Positions 24,958-33,844 are shown, numbered from the stretch's first letter. The stretch is DNA of 64,000 nt from Kangiellaceae bacterium (GCA_026196875.1 JAPHTP010000004.1:1-64000), one strand, 5' to 3'. Made by a program: numbers and translations. Notes: generated by a model from the sequence alone, not told the origin.

Positions 24958-26760
24958 ATGGCAAATCAATCTTCACAAAATAAGAGTAAGCCCAGTCAAG
25001 TCGATTTAGATGAGATTGCAACCGCAATTTCGTCTCCTGATTACGTCGAAAAAAGAAACCAAGCATTAACTCAGATCGGTAAAACCCTACATGAGCAAGA
25101 TAATCAGGACGGTTTTATAAAGGCTAAAGAAGATGCTAATCGAGCGCTCGCGGAAAATAAGATCATTCTAAAAAATCGTTTTGTGCTCGAAGCAACATTA
25201 GGTGCCGGCGGTATGGGAACGGTGTATAAAGCGCAAGATTTAAGGAAGGTGGAAGCGCAGGATACCAACCCCTATGTGGCCGCTAAAGTTCTTAATAATG
25301 ATTTTAAAGAACACCCGGATTCTTTTATTGCCTTGCAACGCGAGGCAAGCCGATCGTCAAAGCTCGCTCATCCCAATATAGTAACGGTTCACGATTTCGA
25401 CCGAGACGGCGACACCATCTATATGACAATGGAGCTTCTGGAAGGTGAAGACTTAGATAGTTTGTTACGCAAGAAACGAAATCAGGGCCTGCCTAAACAA
25501 CAAGCAATGCAGATTTTAAAGGATTATTGTAACGCCTTGTCCTTTGCCCATAAGAAAGGGATCATTCACTGCGACTTAAAACCTGCCAATATTTTTGTTA
25601 CTAAAGAAGGGGCCAAAGTCCTCGACTTTGGTATCGCCAGACTCGCCCTGCAAACCCAGGATCACTTTGATGCAGGTAAAATTGGGGCATTAACGCCAGC
25701 TTATGCCAGCATAGAGATGTTCAATAACGAAAGTCCGGATCAGGCAGATGACGTTTTTGCGGCGGCAATTATCGCTTACGAGCTTTTCAGTGGAAGACAT
25801 CCTTACAACAGTAAATCAGCCCCAGCGGCTCAAGCTTTGAAAATGGAGCCTCGCCCAATTGAAGGACTGACCAAAAAACAATGGCGGGCCCTATCTTCGG
25901 CACTTAAGTTAGATAAAGCTGAACGAACCAAGACGATTGGCGAGTTTTTGACCGGAATGACGGTGAAAACCAAATTTCCTGCATTAGTCTTGCTTACCTC
26001 GATACTGGCATTAGCCTCAGCAGGCCTCACTTACTTGGAATTTTTTGGTGAAGACGAACTTAATGCCGTGGTCCAAGAAACCTTGGTGACCGCTCAGAAT
26101 TGTTTCAAAAGCCAGGATTTTGAGTGCACTATTTCAAGTGCCAATGCGATCTTGAAGATCGCCCCAGACCACACAGAAGCCACTCAGTTACTTAAAGACG
26201 CAGAAGCAGCCAACGAGCAACTTGTTTTTAATCGAAATTTACTACTTTTAATTACCGATGCAACGGATTGTTTAGAAAACAGAGATTATGTGTGTGCAAT
26301 TACTGAGTCGACAGAAGTTTTGGAACTCGAGCCAGGCAATCAACAGGCCATTGAAATTCTCAAGTCTGCCCGAAAAGCACAAGCTTCCATTGAACTAGGA
26401 TTCGAAAATCACATGGCTAGTGCCAATCTGTGCTTGACTAATGCCGACTATAGCTGCGCCATCGAAGAAGCAGATAAAGCACTTGAATTTAAACCTGAGG
26501 CAGCGCAAGCTATATCGATCAAGCAAAACGCCGATTATGCGCTTAAACAAGAAGCACAAGCGCAAGCGCAAGCATTAAACAAAGCTAGAAATATTGTACG
26601 AGATGGCCGAAATTGCTTTGCTAAATACGATTATAGCTGCGCCATCGCCAAGTCAGAGTCGGCTCTAGAGTTTGTGCCAAACTACCAACCCGCGTTAAAA
26701 TTAAAACGAGACGCGGAAAGAGCCATTGCCGACGCTAAGAAAGCCATTCAGATTGAGTAA
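24958..26760 (+). CDS. Transmembrane Ser/Thr protein kinase with exported Cys-paired TPR-like repeats
   Basis: 600 residues. A cytoplasmic Hanks-type kinase occupies ~75-330: GAGGMG at 82-87, the VAAK lysine K110, HCDLKPANI with Asp206 (Cys replaces Arg of HRD), DFG at 223-225. One membrane helix follows (~340-361). The periplasmic part has four TPR-like repeats, each with C-x7-C at 382/390, 438/446, 492/500 and 553/561, followed by A-x-x-A-L-x-x-x-P-type helices. The regular cysteines suggest a disulfide per repeat, which fits an exported domain. It probably transmits a periplasmic signal or anchors to a partner. A probable lipoprotein gene follows 135 bases on. Confidence 0.88.
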   Translation: MANQSSQNKSKPSQVDLDEIATAISSPDYVEKRNQALTQIGKTLHEQDNQDGFIKAKEDANRALAENKIILKNRFVLEATLGAGGMGTVYKAQDLRKVEAQDTNPYVAAKVLNNDFKEHPDSFIALQREASRSSKLAHPNIVTVHDFDRDGDTIYMTMELLEGEDLDSLLRKKRNQGLPKQQAMQILKDYCNALSFAHKKGIIHCDLKPANIFVTKEGAKVLDFGIARLALQTQDHFDAGKIGALTPAYASIEMFNNESPDQADDVFAAAIIAYELFSGRHPYNSKSAPAAQALKMEPRPIEGLTKKQWRALSSALKLDKAERTKTIGEFLTGMTVKTKFPALVLLTSILALASAGLTYLEFFGEDELNAVVQETLVTAQNCFKSQDFECTISSANAILKIAPDHTEATQLLKDAEAANEQLVFNRNLLLLITDATDCLENRDYVCAITESTEVLELEPGNQQAIEILKSARKAQASIELGFENHMASANLCLTNADYSCAIEEADKALEFKPEAAQAISIKQNADYALKQEAQAQAQALNKARNIVRDGRNCFAKYDYSCAIAKSESALEFVPNYQPALKLKRDAERAIADAKKAIQIE

Positions 26761-26895
26761 ATATTCGCGGGTGTAAGATTAGGCGTTTGATTTACTCGAA
26801 TTTGACTCAACCAGACAAGGTATCATTGGGGGCTTGTTATAAAGCACCCCTTCGGCTAATGGATTGCTAGGGATATAGAATAGGAGAAGACACCG

Positions 26896-27522
26896 ATGAA
26901 ATTGAATAAAACAACTACAACCGCTGTAGGGATTTTATTTATCATGTCAGTGGCAGGCATGGGATGTAAAAAGAAAGATCTTGAACGAATAGCGACTGTA
27001 GCAGCAGTAGCCATTGCAGCTAAGTTATTATATGACATGTACATCGAGTACAAATCTGAGCAAAAAAGTGATGACGATCATGTTGTTAACAAGTATACCG
27101 CGGAGCATCAAAGCTTACCCGCTAAAGCTCAGCTAGTATCGTATCAATCCAACATCAAGCCTGGTGAGGTAGTTAACCCTGGTAATCAAATCTCGATTGT
27201 TTCTAATCTGGAGGTTGTGCGAGGACAAGATACTGAACAAGTCGAGATCAAAGAACGGATCACAATCTACGACAATGAGGACAATAGCAAAGAGCTAAAG
27301 AGTTTGATTAAAGTTGTTAACAAAGACACCAATAAATGTGGCGCATTTGAAAATGAATTTACATTTACTTTGCCAAAAGGAATGCCACAAGGTCTTTATC
27401 CAATTAAGACCGCCGTCATTATCAACGGTGTGGAACTAACCCCAGTAGATAGCAGAATGCAGTTGGTTGACTTAAGCATGCCAGCGCCTTCATCGACAAT
27501 CAGAACAGCCGTTGCTAAATAG
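26896..27522 (+). CDS. Probable lipoprotein downstream of the kinase
   Basis: 208 residues with AGGAGA eight bases before the start. The N-terminal hydrophobic segment ends in VAGMGCKKK, a plausible but imperfect lipobox with Cys24. A second short hydrophobic helix (IATVAAVAIAAKLLYDMYIE) follows directly. The mature part has a beta-sandwich look (NPGNQISIVSNLEVVRG, VEIKERITIYD, FENEFTFTLPKGMPQGLYPI), similar in feel to domains that bind or decorate envelope components. Not recognised at family level. Likely works with the adjacent kinase; a terminator follows. Confidence 0.6.
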   Translation: MKLNKTTTTAVGILFIMSVAGMGCKKKDLERIATVAAVAIAAKLLYDMYIEYKSEQKSDDDHVVNKYTAEHQSLPAKAQLVSYQSNIKPGEVVNPGNQISIVSNLEVVRGQDTEQVEIKERITIYDNEDNSKELKSLIKVVNKDTNKCGAFENEFTFTLPKGMPQGLYPIKTAVIINGVELTPVDSRMQLVDLSMPAPSSTIRTAVAK

Positions 27523-27541
27523 CGGTTAATAATCTCTCAAT

Positions 27542-27570
27542 AAAAGGCCTTAAACTACTAAGGCCTTTTT
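27542..27570 (+). terminator. Terminator after the lipoprotein gene
   Basis: AAAAGGCCTTA (27542-27552) and TAAGGCCTTTT (27559-27569) form a perfect 11-bp stem, followed by a T. It separates the kinase/lipoprotein unit from the DUF2589 operon. Confidence 0.88.
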
Positions 27571-27779
27571 ATATTTCTTCTTATATCAGCTCTTACTGCT
27601 TTGCACTTCGCTAATGTTGCAATCACTTTCATAAATCTGTTTTAGCTATTTCCTTCAAAAAACGCCGTGAAATTACAAAAATTTCGCCAATATTACGGCC
27701 ATATTGCTACCACAAATTTCAATTCGCGATTTATCAGCATTTGTCAGGTTCAAGCTGGTTTCATTTGGTATTTTTGGCT

Positions 27780-27892
27780 ATTGAATGGCTTGTAAATCAA
27801 TACGTTCTACGGAAGACCCCTCGTATTTTATTGCAGGCCATTCAATTGTCGCTTAAACGGCAAATTGAATTGTTTATTGATCAATAAACAAT
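27780..27892. promoter_or_regulatory. Dyad-rich leader of the DUF2589 operon
   Basis: Three inverted repeats lie within 113 bp. ATTGAATGGC (27780-27789) pairs with GCCATTCAAT (27837-27846). TTCAATTG (27841-27848) is nearly complementary to CAAATTGAA (27861-27869). A perfect 24-bp palindrome spans 27869-27892 (half-site ATTGTTTATTGA). The first two pairings share 27841-27846 and are mutually exclusive. The palindrome lies 67 bp before the first gene and could be an operator for a dimeric repressor. The rest of 27571-27958 shows nothing else. Confidence 0.5.
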
Positions 27893-27958
27893 CTTCTAAA
27901 CGCTTAAGTGTTACTACCAAACTTAAGATCTTTTTTTATCTTGAAATAGGAGAATATT

Positions 27959-28534
27959 ATGGCTGATATTGGACGCGAACTAGCCACTTTGGATTTTGGT
28001 AACTTGATCGGCGGACCTTTAAATGCGGTAGTTGAATCTCAAGCGAGATCAGCTATTACTACAGCCAATTTCATTCGTGAAGTTGGCTTTGACAAAGACG
28101 GCAAAATCATTAATGTCGACTTTAAATATAATCGTAAGGATGAAGAAGGCAATGATTCAAACTTTACACTGACAGTTCCTTTCTTGACGATGCTCCCCAT
28201 CCCTTACATCACTGTTGACGAAGCTTCGATCGTTTTTAACGCCAAAATCACTTCAACTCGTGAAAGCAATATGAGCTCTAACTTCAGTCAGCAAGTAGAC
28301 GCGAGTGTTAGCGGAAAATATTGGTTTGTACAAGCATCAGTAAAATCAAAAACCTCTTACCAACGTCAGGCAAGTTCTTCAAATAAAGAACAACGAACTT
28401 ACGACATGAATGTTAGCGTAAAAGCGAGAAATGCCGATATGCCAGCAGGTACAGAGCGATTGTTGACCATTCTTGAAAACTGTATCGACGAGAAGCAAGA
28501 AGGCGGAACAAAAGAGACTAAAAAGGGCAAATAA
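27959..28534 (+). CDS. DUF2589 protein 1
   Basis: 191 residues with TAGGAGAATATT before the ATG. It matches DUF2589: FGNLIGGPLNAVVESQARSA, TTANFIREVGFDKDGK, FTLTVPFLTMLPIPYITVDE and a beta-rich middle (EASIVFNAKITSTRESN). The central part alternates polar residues, as in a self-assembling or surface sheet. No signal peptide or membrane helix, so cytoplasmic. The second gene begins with similar family features, making a pair. The function of the family is unknown. Confidence 0.75.
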   Translation: MADIGRELATLDFGNLIGGPLNAVVESQARSAITTANFIREVGFDKDGKIINVDFKYNRKDEEGNDSNFTLTVPFLTMLPIPYITVDEASIVFNAKITSTRESNMSSNFSQQVDASVSGKYWFVQASVKSKTSYQRQASSSNKEQRTYDMNVSVKARNADMPAGTERLLTILENCIDEKQEGGTKETKKGK

Positions 28535-28547
28535 AAGTCCACACTAG

Positions 28548-28577
28548 GAAAGCTATCGAGAACTCTCGATAGCTTTC
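28548..28577 (+). terminator. Intra-operon hairpin after DUF2589 gene 1
   Basis: GAAAGCTATCGAG (28548-28560) and CTCGATAGCTTTC (28565-28577) form a perfect 13-bp stem with a four-base loop. The T run after it is poor (TCATTTT), so it may be a leaky terminator or mRNA-end stabiliser, which would raise gene 1 product over genes 2 and 3. Confidence 0.6.
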
Positions 28578-28610
28578 TCATTTTGTCAATTCAAATTTAA
28601 GGGAAAAATT

Positions 28611-29450
28611 ATGGCTGATGAAAAACGTCCCCAATTTAACGATGTATTAGGTGCGCTCGTTTCCGGCGTTTCCCACGCTAGACGGGTAGCTGATGCTGAG
28701 GTCATGAGAATTGCACAGTTTTATCGAAACCATGAGTATTTAAGCGGGCTGACCGTTCCAAGGCTAAGAGTCAGCAAGATAGCCATTGATTTGCCTGTGC
28801 TTTTTGACGAAGTCATTCCAGCTGAAGCCGCGGTAGCTAATACTCCAGAATACATCGCAAACTGTTCACGCGGATACGTGGAAAAGTCGGTTGCAGAGAT
28901 GCGGGAGAGACTCTCGCAAGGTCATCATAAACTCGACGAAGATGTCGCTGCTATGGCGATACAGATGATTGACTATATTAATAAAAAGTGGCTGGATAAT
29001 TTTGAAAAAATGCAACGTTCACGCCTTCAATTAGTGGATCGTTTGCTCAAAAAGGCGATGTATAAAGACGGCGTATCAGATGTCGCTATCATGGAAGCCG
29101 TGGGCGAATCCACTGAAGATCTGTTAACTGAAATGGTTACTGAGATAGTGCGAGCCCAGGCAGAACGAGTTGACGAAGCACAACGTCAGTTATTGATCCA
29201 AAATACTATGGTTAGCAGTAGCATTAAAGAACTGATCACAGATATTCGTACTCAAACCGAACAATCTGCGTTAATGAAAGATAGTATTCCGGCAAGCTTT
29301 AGCGTACGCGTTGATAGTGAAGCGATCAAAAATTCGGGTAGCCCGCAATCTGTTACGCGCCTTAGAATGGTACTTAATGAAGAAGGACTAGAATGGTCTA
29401 CCGAAGAAGGCGATAGTGGCGAAACCAACTGGCGACTCTTACCGGAGTAA
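28611..29450 (+). CDS. DUF2589-related protein 2
   Basis: 279 residues with AAGGGA before the ATG. The first ~70 residues (FNDVLGALVSGVSHARRVAD, then YLSGLTVPRLRVSKIAIDLP) resemble the second type of DUF2589 protein that accompanies type 1. The middle (~80-225) is predicted helical with long amphipathic stretches (EMRERLSQGHHKLDEDVAAM, VDEAQRQLLIQNTMVSSSI). The C-terminus carries a beta segment ending WRLLPE. No membrane or signal segment. It could be a scaffold partner of protein 1. The third gene starts three bases after its stop. Confidence 0.65.
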   Translation: MADEKRPQFNDVLGALVSGVSHARRVADAEVMRIAQFYRNHEYLSGLTVPRLRVSKIAIDLPVLFDEVIPAEAAVANTPEYIANCSRGYVEKSVAEMRERLSQGHHKLDEDVAAMAIQMIDYINKKWLDNFEKMQRSRLQLVDRLLKKAMYKDGVSDVAIMEAVGESTEDLLTEMVTEIVRAQAERVDEAQRQLLIQNTMVSSSIKELITDIRTQTEQSALMKDSIPASFSVRVDSEAIKNSGSPQSVTRLRMVLNEEGLEWSTEEGDSGETNWRLLPE

Positions 29451-29453
29451 ACC

Positions 29454-30065
29454 ATGATTTTGAGTATTCAAATCGAGAAAATTTCAGATTTTCTCGCTAC
29501 TTTGAGTCCTTTAATGGACATGTATAAGGATGGTAATTATAGCTTTGCATCGAGGGCCATCGACTGGCTGGAAGAAGCGGAAAAGTTAATGAGTAGTCTA
29601 CGCCTTAAAGAGGGCGCAGAAATGTCCAGCTTACGAGCACAAATCCTCAAGGCGGGCGATATCGCCAAGGACGATCATGGTGCACGTACTCGTAGCGCAA
29701 TTCGACGCGCTTGCTGCGCAGCAGCGGCAGACAGCGTCACGCGAGCAGAGTCGATCTTAAGAAATCGGATCCTCCAAGCGGAAGATAAGCTTAACCACTT
29801 TGAAGAAAAGTTGTGCGAAGCTGTCACCGCAGCAGTGCTCGTAGATTGCTTTACACACTCGCCGAGAGAACCAAGGCAACAGTGGCTAATGAAAGTCTGG
29901 CAGGAATTGAGTCAGCATAATTCAATTCGTCCAACTACGGTTTACTTGGCCACGGCTTTACTTTCCGTGGATAGGCTCTATTTGCTCGATAAAATAATGG
30001 CCAGACTTTATGAAAATGACGCCGCGGTCATTCACGAAACCCCAACTCCACCTTTGGCCAACTAA
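29454..30065 (+). CDS. Helical hypothetical protein, third gene of the DUF2589 operon
   Basis: 203 residues starting three bases after the DUF2589-related protein 2 stop. Mostly helical and charged: FLATLSPLMDMYKDGNYSFA, SRAIDWLEEAEKLMSSLRLK, SAIRRACCAAAADSVTRAES, VLVDCFTHSPREPRQQWL. Three of its four cysteines are in the stretches just quoted. No homology recognised. The tight spacing suggests it functions with the two DUF2589-type proteins, perhaps as an adaptor. A terminator follows after 30 bases. Confidence 0.65.
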   Translation: MILSIQIEKISDFLATLSPLMDMYKDGNYSFASRAIDWLEEAEKLMSSLRLKEGAEMSSLRAQILKAGDIAKDDHGARTRSAIRRACCAAAADSVTRAESILRNRILQAEDKLNHFEEKLCEAVTAAVLVDCFTHSPREPRQQWLMKVWQELSQHNSIRPTTVYLATALLSVDRLYLLDKIMARLYENDAAVIHETPTPPLAN

Positions 30066-30095
30066 ACGAGCCGATCCACAATACTTTGAACTTCT

Positions 30096-30124
30096 GCCGG
30101 CTTAATTCGATAGCCGGCTTTTTA
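30096..30124 (+). terminator. Terminator of the DUF2589 operon
   Basis: GCCGGCT (30096-30102) and AGCCGGC (30112-30118) form a 7-bp GC-rich stem followed by TTTTT. Confidence 0.87.
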
Positions 30125-30238
30125 TTCCTATTTAATATAAACAATATCTCGAGCATAACTGTTACTACTAACTATCGAAACTTATCTCATATCTAGATTA
30201 TAATTATTTGAGATAACGCAGTTGCAGTGAGAAGTAGC

Positions 30239-30553
30239 ATGAAACCCTCAATCAGTCTTGAACAAATGGAATGGATGAATTCCCTTCCGATTCGGCACTA
30301 CCTACCTTACACCTTCGATAACGGTCTTGAGTTTGAAGGATTCAATGCCCACTGTTCTGGTTGTGAACAAGGTATTGAGCCAAATGATCTGCGCGGTTCA
30401 CTAAGTTTACTGAATGAAAATCGATGCCTGTTAACCGCGAAAGGCTTTTGCGAACATTGCAACGGTATTACTTGTTTTAACTTTATCTTAACGGCAGATG
30501 AGCATTTACATGCTGAGGCGGTTGATATGGATGTTGGGGGGAGTGTTAATTAG
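30239..30553 (+). CDS. Small zinc-ribbon-like protein
   Basis: 104 residues from ATG 30239, seven bases after GAG; an upstream GTG (30227) would add four residues. Two CxxC pairs, CSGC near residue 39 and CEHC near 75, sit about 32 residues apart and probably bind one zinc. The rest is unremarkable (MEWMNSLPIRHYLPYTFDNG, LTAKGF). It stands alone after the DUF2589 operon. Family not recognised. Confidence 0.6.
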   Translation: MKPSISLEQMEWMNSLPIRHYLPYTFDNGLEFEGFNAHCSGCEQGIEPNDLRGSLSLLNENRCLLTAKGFCEHCNGITCFNFILTADEHLHAEAVDMDVGGSVN

Positions 30554-30677
30554 ATAGTGTAAATAGACTTTTTGTTATGCCTCTTGTGTAGCTCCTCTCA
30601 AAGGGAGGAATAGCGTGAAGTTAAATGCACTCAAGATTTTGTACCATCTCGACATTAAAAAAGACAGATTCCAAAAA

Positions 30678-31397
30678 CTAATCACAAATCCTAACATCAA
30701 CTAAAAGTTGATATCCTTTCCCTCGTGCGGCTTTAATACAAGCGCCTTTCATATTGGTGTTGGTTAGTTTCTTTCTCAAACGACTAACAATCGACTCTAA
30801 TCTTCTTTCATCATAACTTTTAAAATCTTGTCCTAAACACTCTGAAAGTGATTGCCTTGAAACAGTGGCAGGCGCTCTTGTTGCTAACTTAAATAGAACT
30901 TCTCCTTCCATGGCAGTTAATTCAATTTTTTCTCCATTTTCATTCCTAACTGTGCGTTTTGATTTATCAATCCATAACTGACAATGATTTTGAATGCTCA
31001 TCGAGCTAGAAGCCGTATTGAGAATAGATGTATTGACCCGATTAAATCGTTTACTTAAATTTATGACTAGTGCATCACATTCTAGGTAGTCGATGGGTTT
31101 GGTTAGGACAAAATCGATTCCTGAATTGAGTGCAGCAACCCTCAACAGGCTTTGATGCTTTTCCGTGATGGCAATTAGTGCAACATTACATCTGCCGACA
31201 AATGGCTTTATGATTTGATGCCAAGAATCCAACTGATACTCCAGATCAACGGCGAGAACATGGAATCTATTTTGATTTCGAATACTATTACAGAATGCCT
31301 CGAAGTCGCGAGTATACTCAACATCGATTTTATGCTGTCCAGAAAATGGTGATAACTCTGAGAAAACTCGTTTCGTCCAATAAACCAGAACGGTCAT
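30678..31397 (-). CDS. OmpR-type response regulator with degenerate receiver
   Basis: 239 residues. The N-terminal ~115 residues look like a receiver: the phospho-acceptor position is kept (VLAVDLEYQ) and so is the conserved Lys (VLTKPID), but the N-terminal acidic pair is missing (VLVYWTKR), so phosphorylation is doubtful. The C-terminal winged helix is standard (ELTAMEGEVLFKLATRAPAT, DERRLESIVSRLRKKL, RGKGYQLLVDV). No cognate kinase adjoins it. It may work as an atypical, phosphorylation-independent regulator. Targets unknown. Confidence 0.8.
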   Translation of the reverse strand: MTVLVYWTKRVFSELSPFSGQHKIDVEYTRDFEAFCNSIRNQNRFHVLAVDLEYQLDSWHQIIKPFVGRCNVALIAITEKHQSLLRVAALNSGIDFVLTKPIDYLECDALVINLSKRFNRVNTSILNTASSSMSIQNHCQLWIDKSKRTVRNENGEKIELTAMEGEVLFKLATRAPATVSRQSLSECLGQDFKSYDERRLESIVSRLRKKLTNTNMKGACIKAARGKGYQLLVDVRICD

Positions 31398-31605
31398 TCT
31401 AGTAACCTTCTAGCAATAAAAGTTATTGTTTTAATTTAGATTACTAACCCTAGCTTGTTATGTCATGATTTAAAAAGAAAACTTCCCAATTTATCTCCTT
31501 TAAAGATATTTATCCTAAATAAAAGAATGAATAATAAACGCGCTGAAAATAATTAGAATGATTTGCATTTTTTTGGATTTCTCGATGGCGAATTCCCGCT
31601 TCAGT

Positions 31606-31803
31606 TTAACGGTTTTTTATCGCGACTTTATAAGACACTAAACCAGCCAATATACAACTTAAAAAAATTGGCCAAAGACTCGAACTTTCAATTAAAACGA
31701 ATAGAGCCAGTAAGCGGCCAATAATTAAAGTTAGCAGACAAACTTGCTTCTTCCATTTAGGTGTGAGAGTGGGGTAAAGCATGACCACAAAAAATGCATA
31801 CAA
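31606..31803 (-). CDS. Possible small two-helix membrane protein
   Basis: About 65 residues from a TTG, or 58 from the ATG at MLYPTLTP. Two hydrophobic helices (CLLTLIIGRLLALFVLI and WPIFLSCILAGLVSYKVA) separated by a short loop, with basic ends (PKWKKQ, KNR). The frame is open a little upstream without a good start or ribosome site, so it may be truncated. Low confidence that it is expressed. Confidence 0.35.
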   Translation of the reverse strand: MYAFFVVMLYPTLTPKWKKQVCLLTLIIGRLLALFVLIESSSLWPIFLSCILAGLVSYKVAIKNR

Positions 31804-31944
31804 GCTCGCATAAATCGCTGCAAAAATGTTTTCGATTCACTAATACCTAGTCTCAAAGAAAGAATCCCTCTACATTGAAGAGAGGGATTCTTTGAGGCAC
31901 AATCCATTTGCGCTTTTCGCGTGATTTATTTAACTCGCAGAGTA

Positions 31945-33204
31945 CTAATTTTGTTTGACTTCAGCTTCTAAACTAAAGGATTTCTTCTCTGCTTGTTTTT
32001 TAATTGCAGCACTCAAAGCTTGATCCATAGTAGGGGCAGCAGCAGCTTGCTCTTTTCTCTTCTCCGCAACATATGCCGCTCTTCGCGAGCCGAGTACAAT
32101 GATTTTTTCCTGAATAGCTTTTCGTTCTTCTGCTTTTTGAATCACGTAGTCCTTCTTTTCTTCAACGGACATATCATGCATTTCTTCAGGTAAATCTTGC
32201 TCTTGAAATTCAGCAATTTGACCAACGCTGACTTCACCCTCCTCTATAGCGTCCACTAAATCCCATGACTTATTATTGTAGTAAGTACTAGATTTGGTCT
32301 TTGCTCGTTTGGCAAGTAGAGCACCCGAAATTTGATTGGTGCGGCGGTCTTGCTCCATCTGACGCATCGCGCTTTCTTTACCTGTCTCACCGTAAGGAAC
32401 ATAGGTTTGATTAAGCTTAGCGTTAAGTTCAGCAATTTCTTTATCTTGCGGCGCTTCAACATGGACCACCCGTTGGTTCGCATCAATACTCATATAACTA
32501 CCATCAGCGATCAGTGCGCCGGATTTCCAACTACCGTTAACCCCTTCCTTATAATCTCCGGCATAAATAGTATTGACAGAAATACCTTTCTTTTTGGCTG
32601 CCGCTATGGCTTCTTGGAAATGAATTGGCCCTTGAGTAAATGGCTCATTGCCTGCTATAAAAATTGACTTAATATCATTGGGCGATTGGCTCCATTGAAG
32701 TTGTTCGACCGCAGTTTTGATCGCGTATCCGCAGTATTCATCGCCACCATTAGTAGTCAAGGAAAATAAACCTTCAGAGACTCTATCAAGCTCTGTTGTG
32801 AAGTTATTTAACTTTCTAATATAACCTTTATCTTGAGGATTTTTGGTGTTGCCATAGTCAAACAAAGCAACTTCTAGGATTGGCGCAACTCCATTACGTT
32901 TGGCAGTCGAGAATTCATTCACTACTTGCCATAGTTGGTTACGAGTCTGATTGATTAACCCGTCCATACTGCCGCTGGTATCTAGCAATATAGCAATTTG
33001 AATTTTGGGTTTAGTATTTGGCTTGGGAGAGATTACGGGCGGCATCGGTTCAATTTTAGGCTTTGGCATAACAACTGCTGGTCGAACTTGCTGTTGTTCC
33101 AATTGTTGGTTTTGTGCGTTAACAGATAGTGAAGCACTTGTTAATAAAAGGCTCACCGCAATTGAAACCATATTTTTTGCTGGTTGTTTAATTTGGGATT
33201 CCAT
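31945..33204 (-). CDS. Secreted von Willebrand factor A domain protein
   Basis: 419 residues with a signal peptide (cleavage near VNA-QN). A Pro-rich linker (PKPKIEPMPPVISPKP) leads to a vWA domain with a complete MIDAS start, LLDTSGSMDG (D-x-S-x-S), LFDYGN, and EYCGYAIKTAVEQLQW. The C-terminal ~150 residues are charged and helical with KR/EK repeats, probably a coiled coil. Single gene on the minus strand. A surface or periplasmic adhesion or assembly role is likely; partner unknown. Confidence 0.8.
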   Translation of the reverse strand: MESQIKQPAKNMVSIAVSLLLTSASLSVNAQNQQLEQQQVRPAVVMPKPKIEPMPPVISPKPNTKPKIQIAILLDTSGSMDGLINQTRNQLWQVVNEFSTAKRNGVAPILEVALFDYGNTKNPQDKGYIRKLNNFTTELDRVSEGLFSLTTNGGDEYCGYAIKTAVEQLQWSQSPNDIKSIFIAGNEPFTQGPIHFQEAIAAAKKKGISVNTIYAGDYKEGVNGSWKSGALIADGSYMSIDANQRVVHVEAPQDKEIAELNAKLNQTYVPYGETGKESAMRQMEQDRRTNQISGALLAKRAKTKSSTYYNNKSWDLVDAIEEGEVSVGQIAEFQEQDLPEEMHDMSVEEKKDYVIQKAEERKAIQEKIIVLGSRRAAYVAEKRKEQAAAAPTMDQALSAAIKKQAEKKSFSLEAEVKQN

Positions 33205-33334
33205 TATCCTCTCCTGGAGCTAAACGGTTTTGATTAACTTATGAATAGAATATGAAATTGGCCTCCTCAATATTAGGCATGAAAAGGTAAAAGGTTTGAG
33301 GATGGAGTTTACATTTTGTTTACAAATGCAATCT

Positions 33335-33486
33335 TGTCATCTCGACCGTAGCGAGAGGGATCATCAATAAACGTGTAGAATATTAATAATATAGATTTTA
33401 GTTTATTCAAAAAGCTGCGCGCTATTCGAAATAAATAGGCAATATGCCAACCCTTGGGAGATTCCTTCATTGGAGTCGGAATGACA
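33335..33486. repeat. MITE-like dispersed intergenic repeat
   Basis: The ends TGTCATCTCGAC (33335-33346) and GTCGGAATGACA (33475-33486) are inverted repeats matching at 10 of 12 positions. Inside, CGTAGCGAGAGGGATCATC is followed later by GGGAGATTCCTTCATTGGA. This resembles the common bacterial intergenic element with GTCATCCCGAC...GGGATC...GGAATGACA termini. It carries no ORF. The rest of the 33205-33844 gap is A+T-rich and shows no gene. Confidence 0.65.
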
Positions 33487-33844
33487 CAATAGTGTTATAT
33501 TCGAACGAAGACACTAATTGCTCATCAGAGTAATGATTCCCATTTGGGATTAATAGACTCGATTAAATTTACTTTCTTCTCTCGGTTCCACTTTTTGATT
33601 TGCTTTTCTCTACAAATAGCATCTTGAAGCTCATTGTTGGTTTCGTCTTTGCTCAATATTGCTCGTAACTCCAACATAAAGAATAGTATTGTGCTTATTT
33701 GTTAGAATATAGATCTAGAATGTTTTCAACTTAGTCACTCCCTTGACGGAGAAACTATAAGGCCTTTAATAGAAATTAGAAATAGCCAATCACCATAAAC
33801 TATGCAGGTAATATCTACATCGTTAATCTCAGAAGTTCATCTAA

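Noticed and set aside
27869..27892. The 24-bp palindrome as a transposon end or attachment site
   Set aside because: No duplicate copy, integrase or direct repeat is seen nearby; an operator or RNA structure is simpler.
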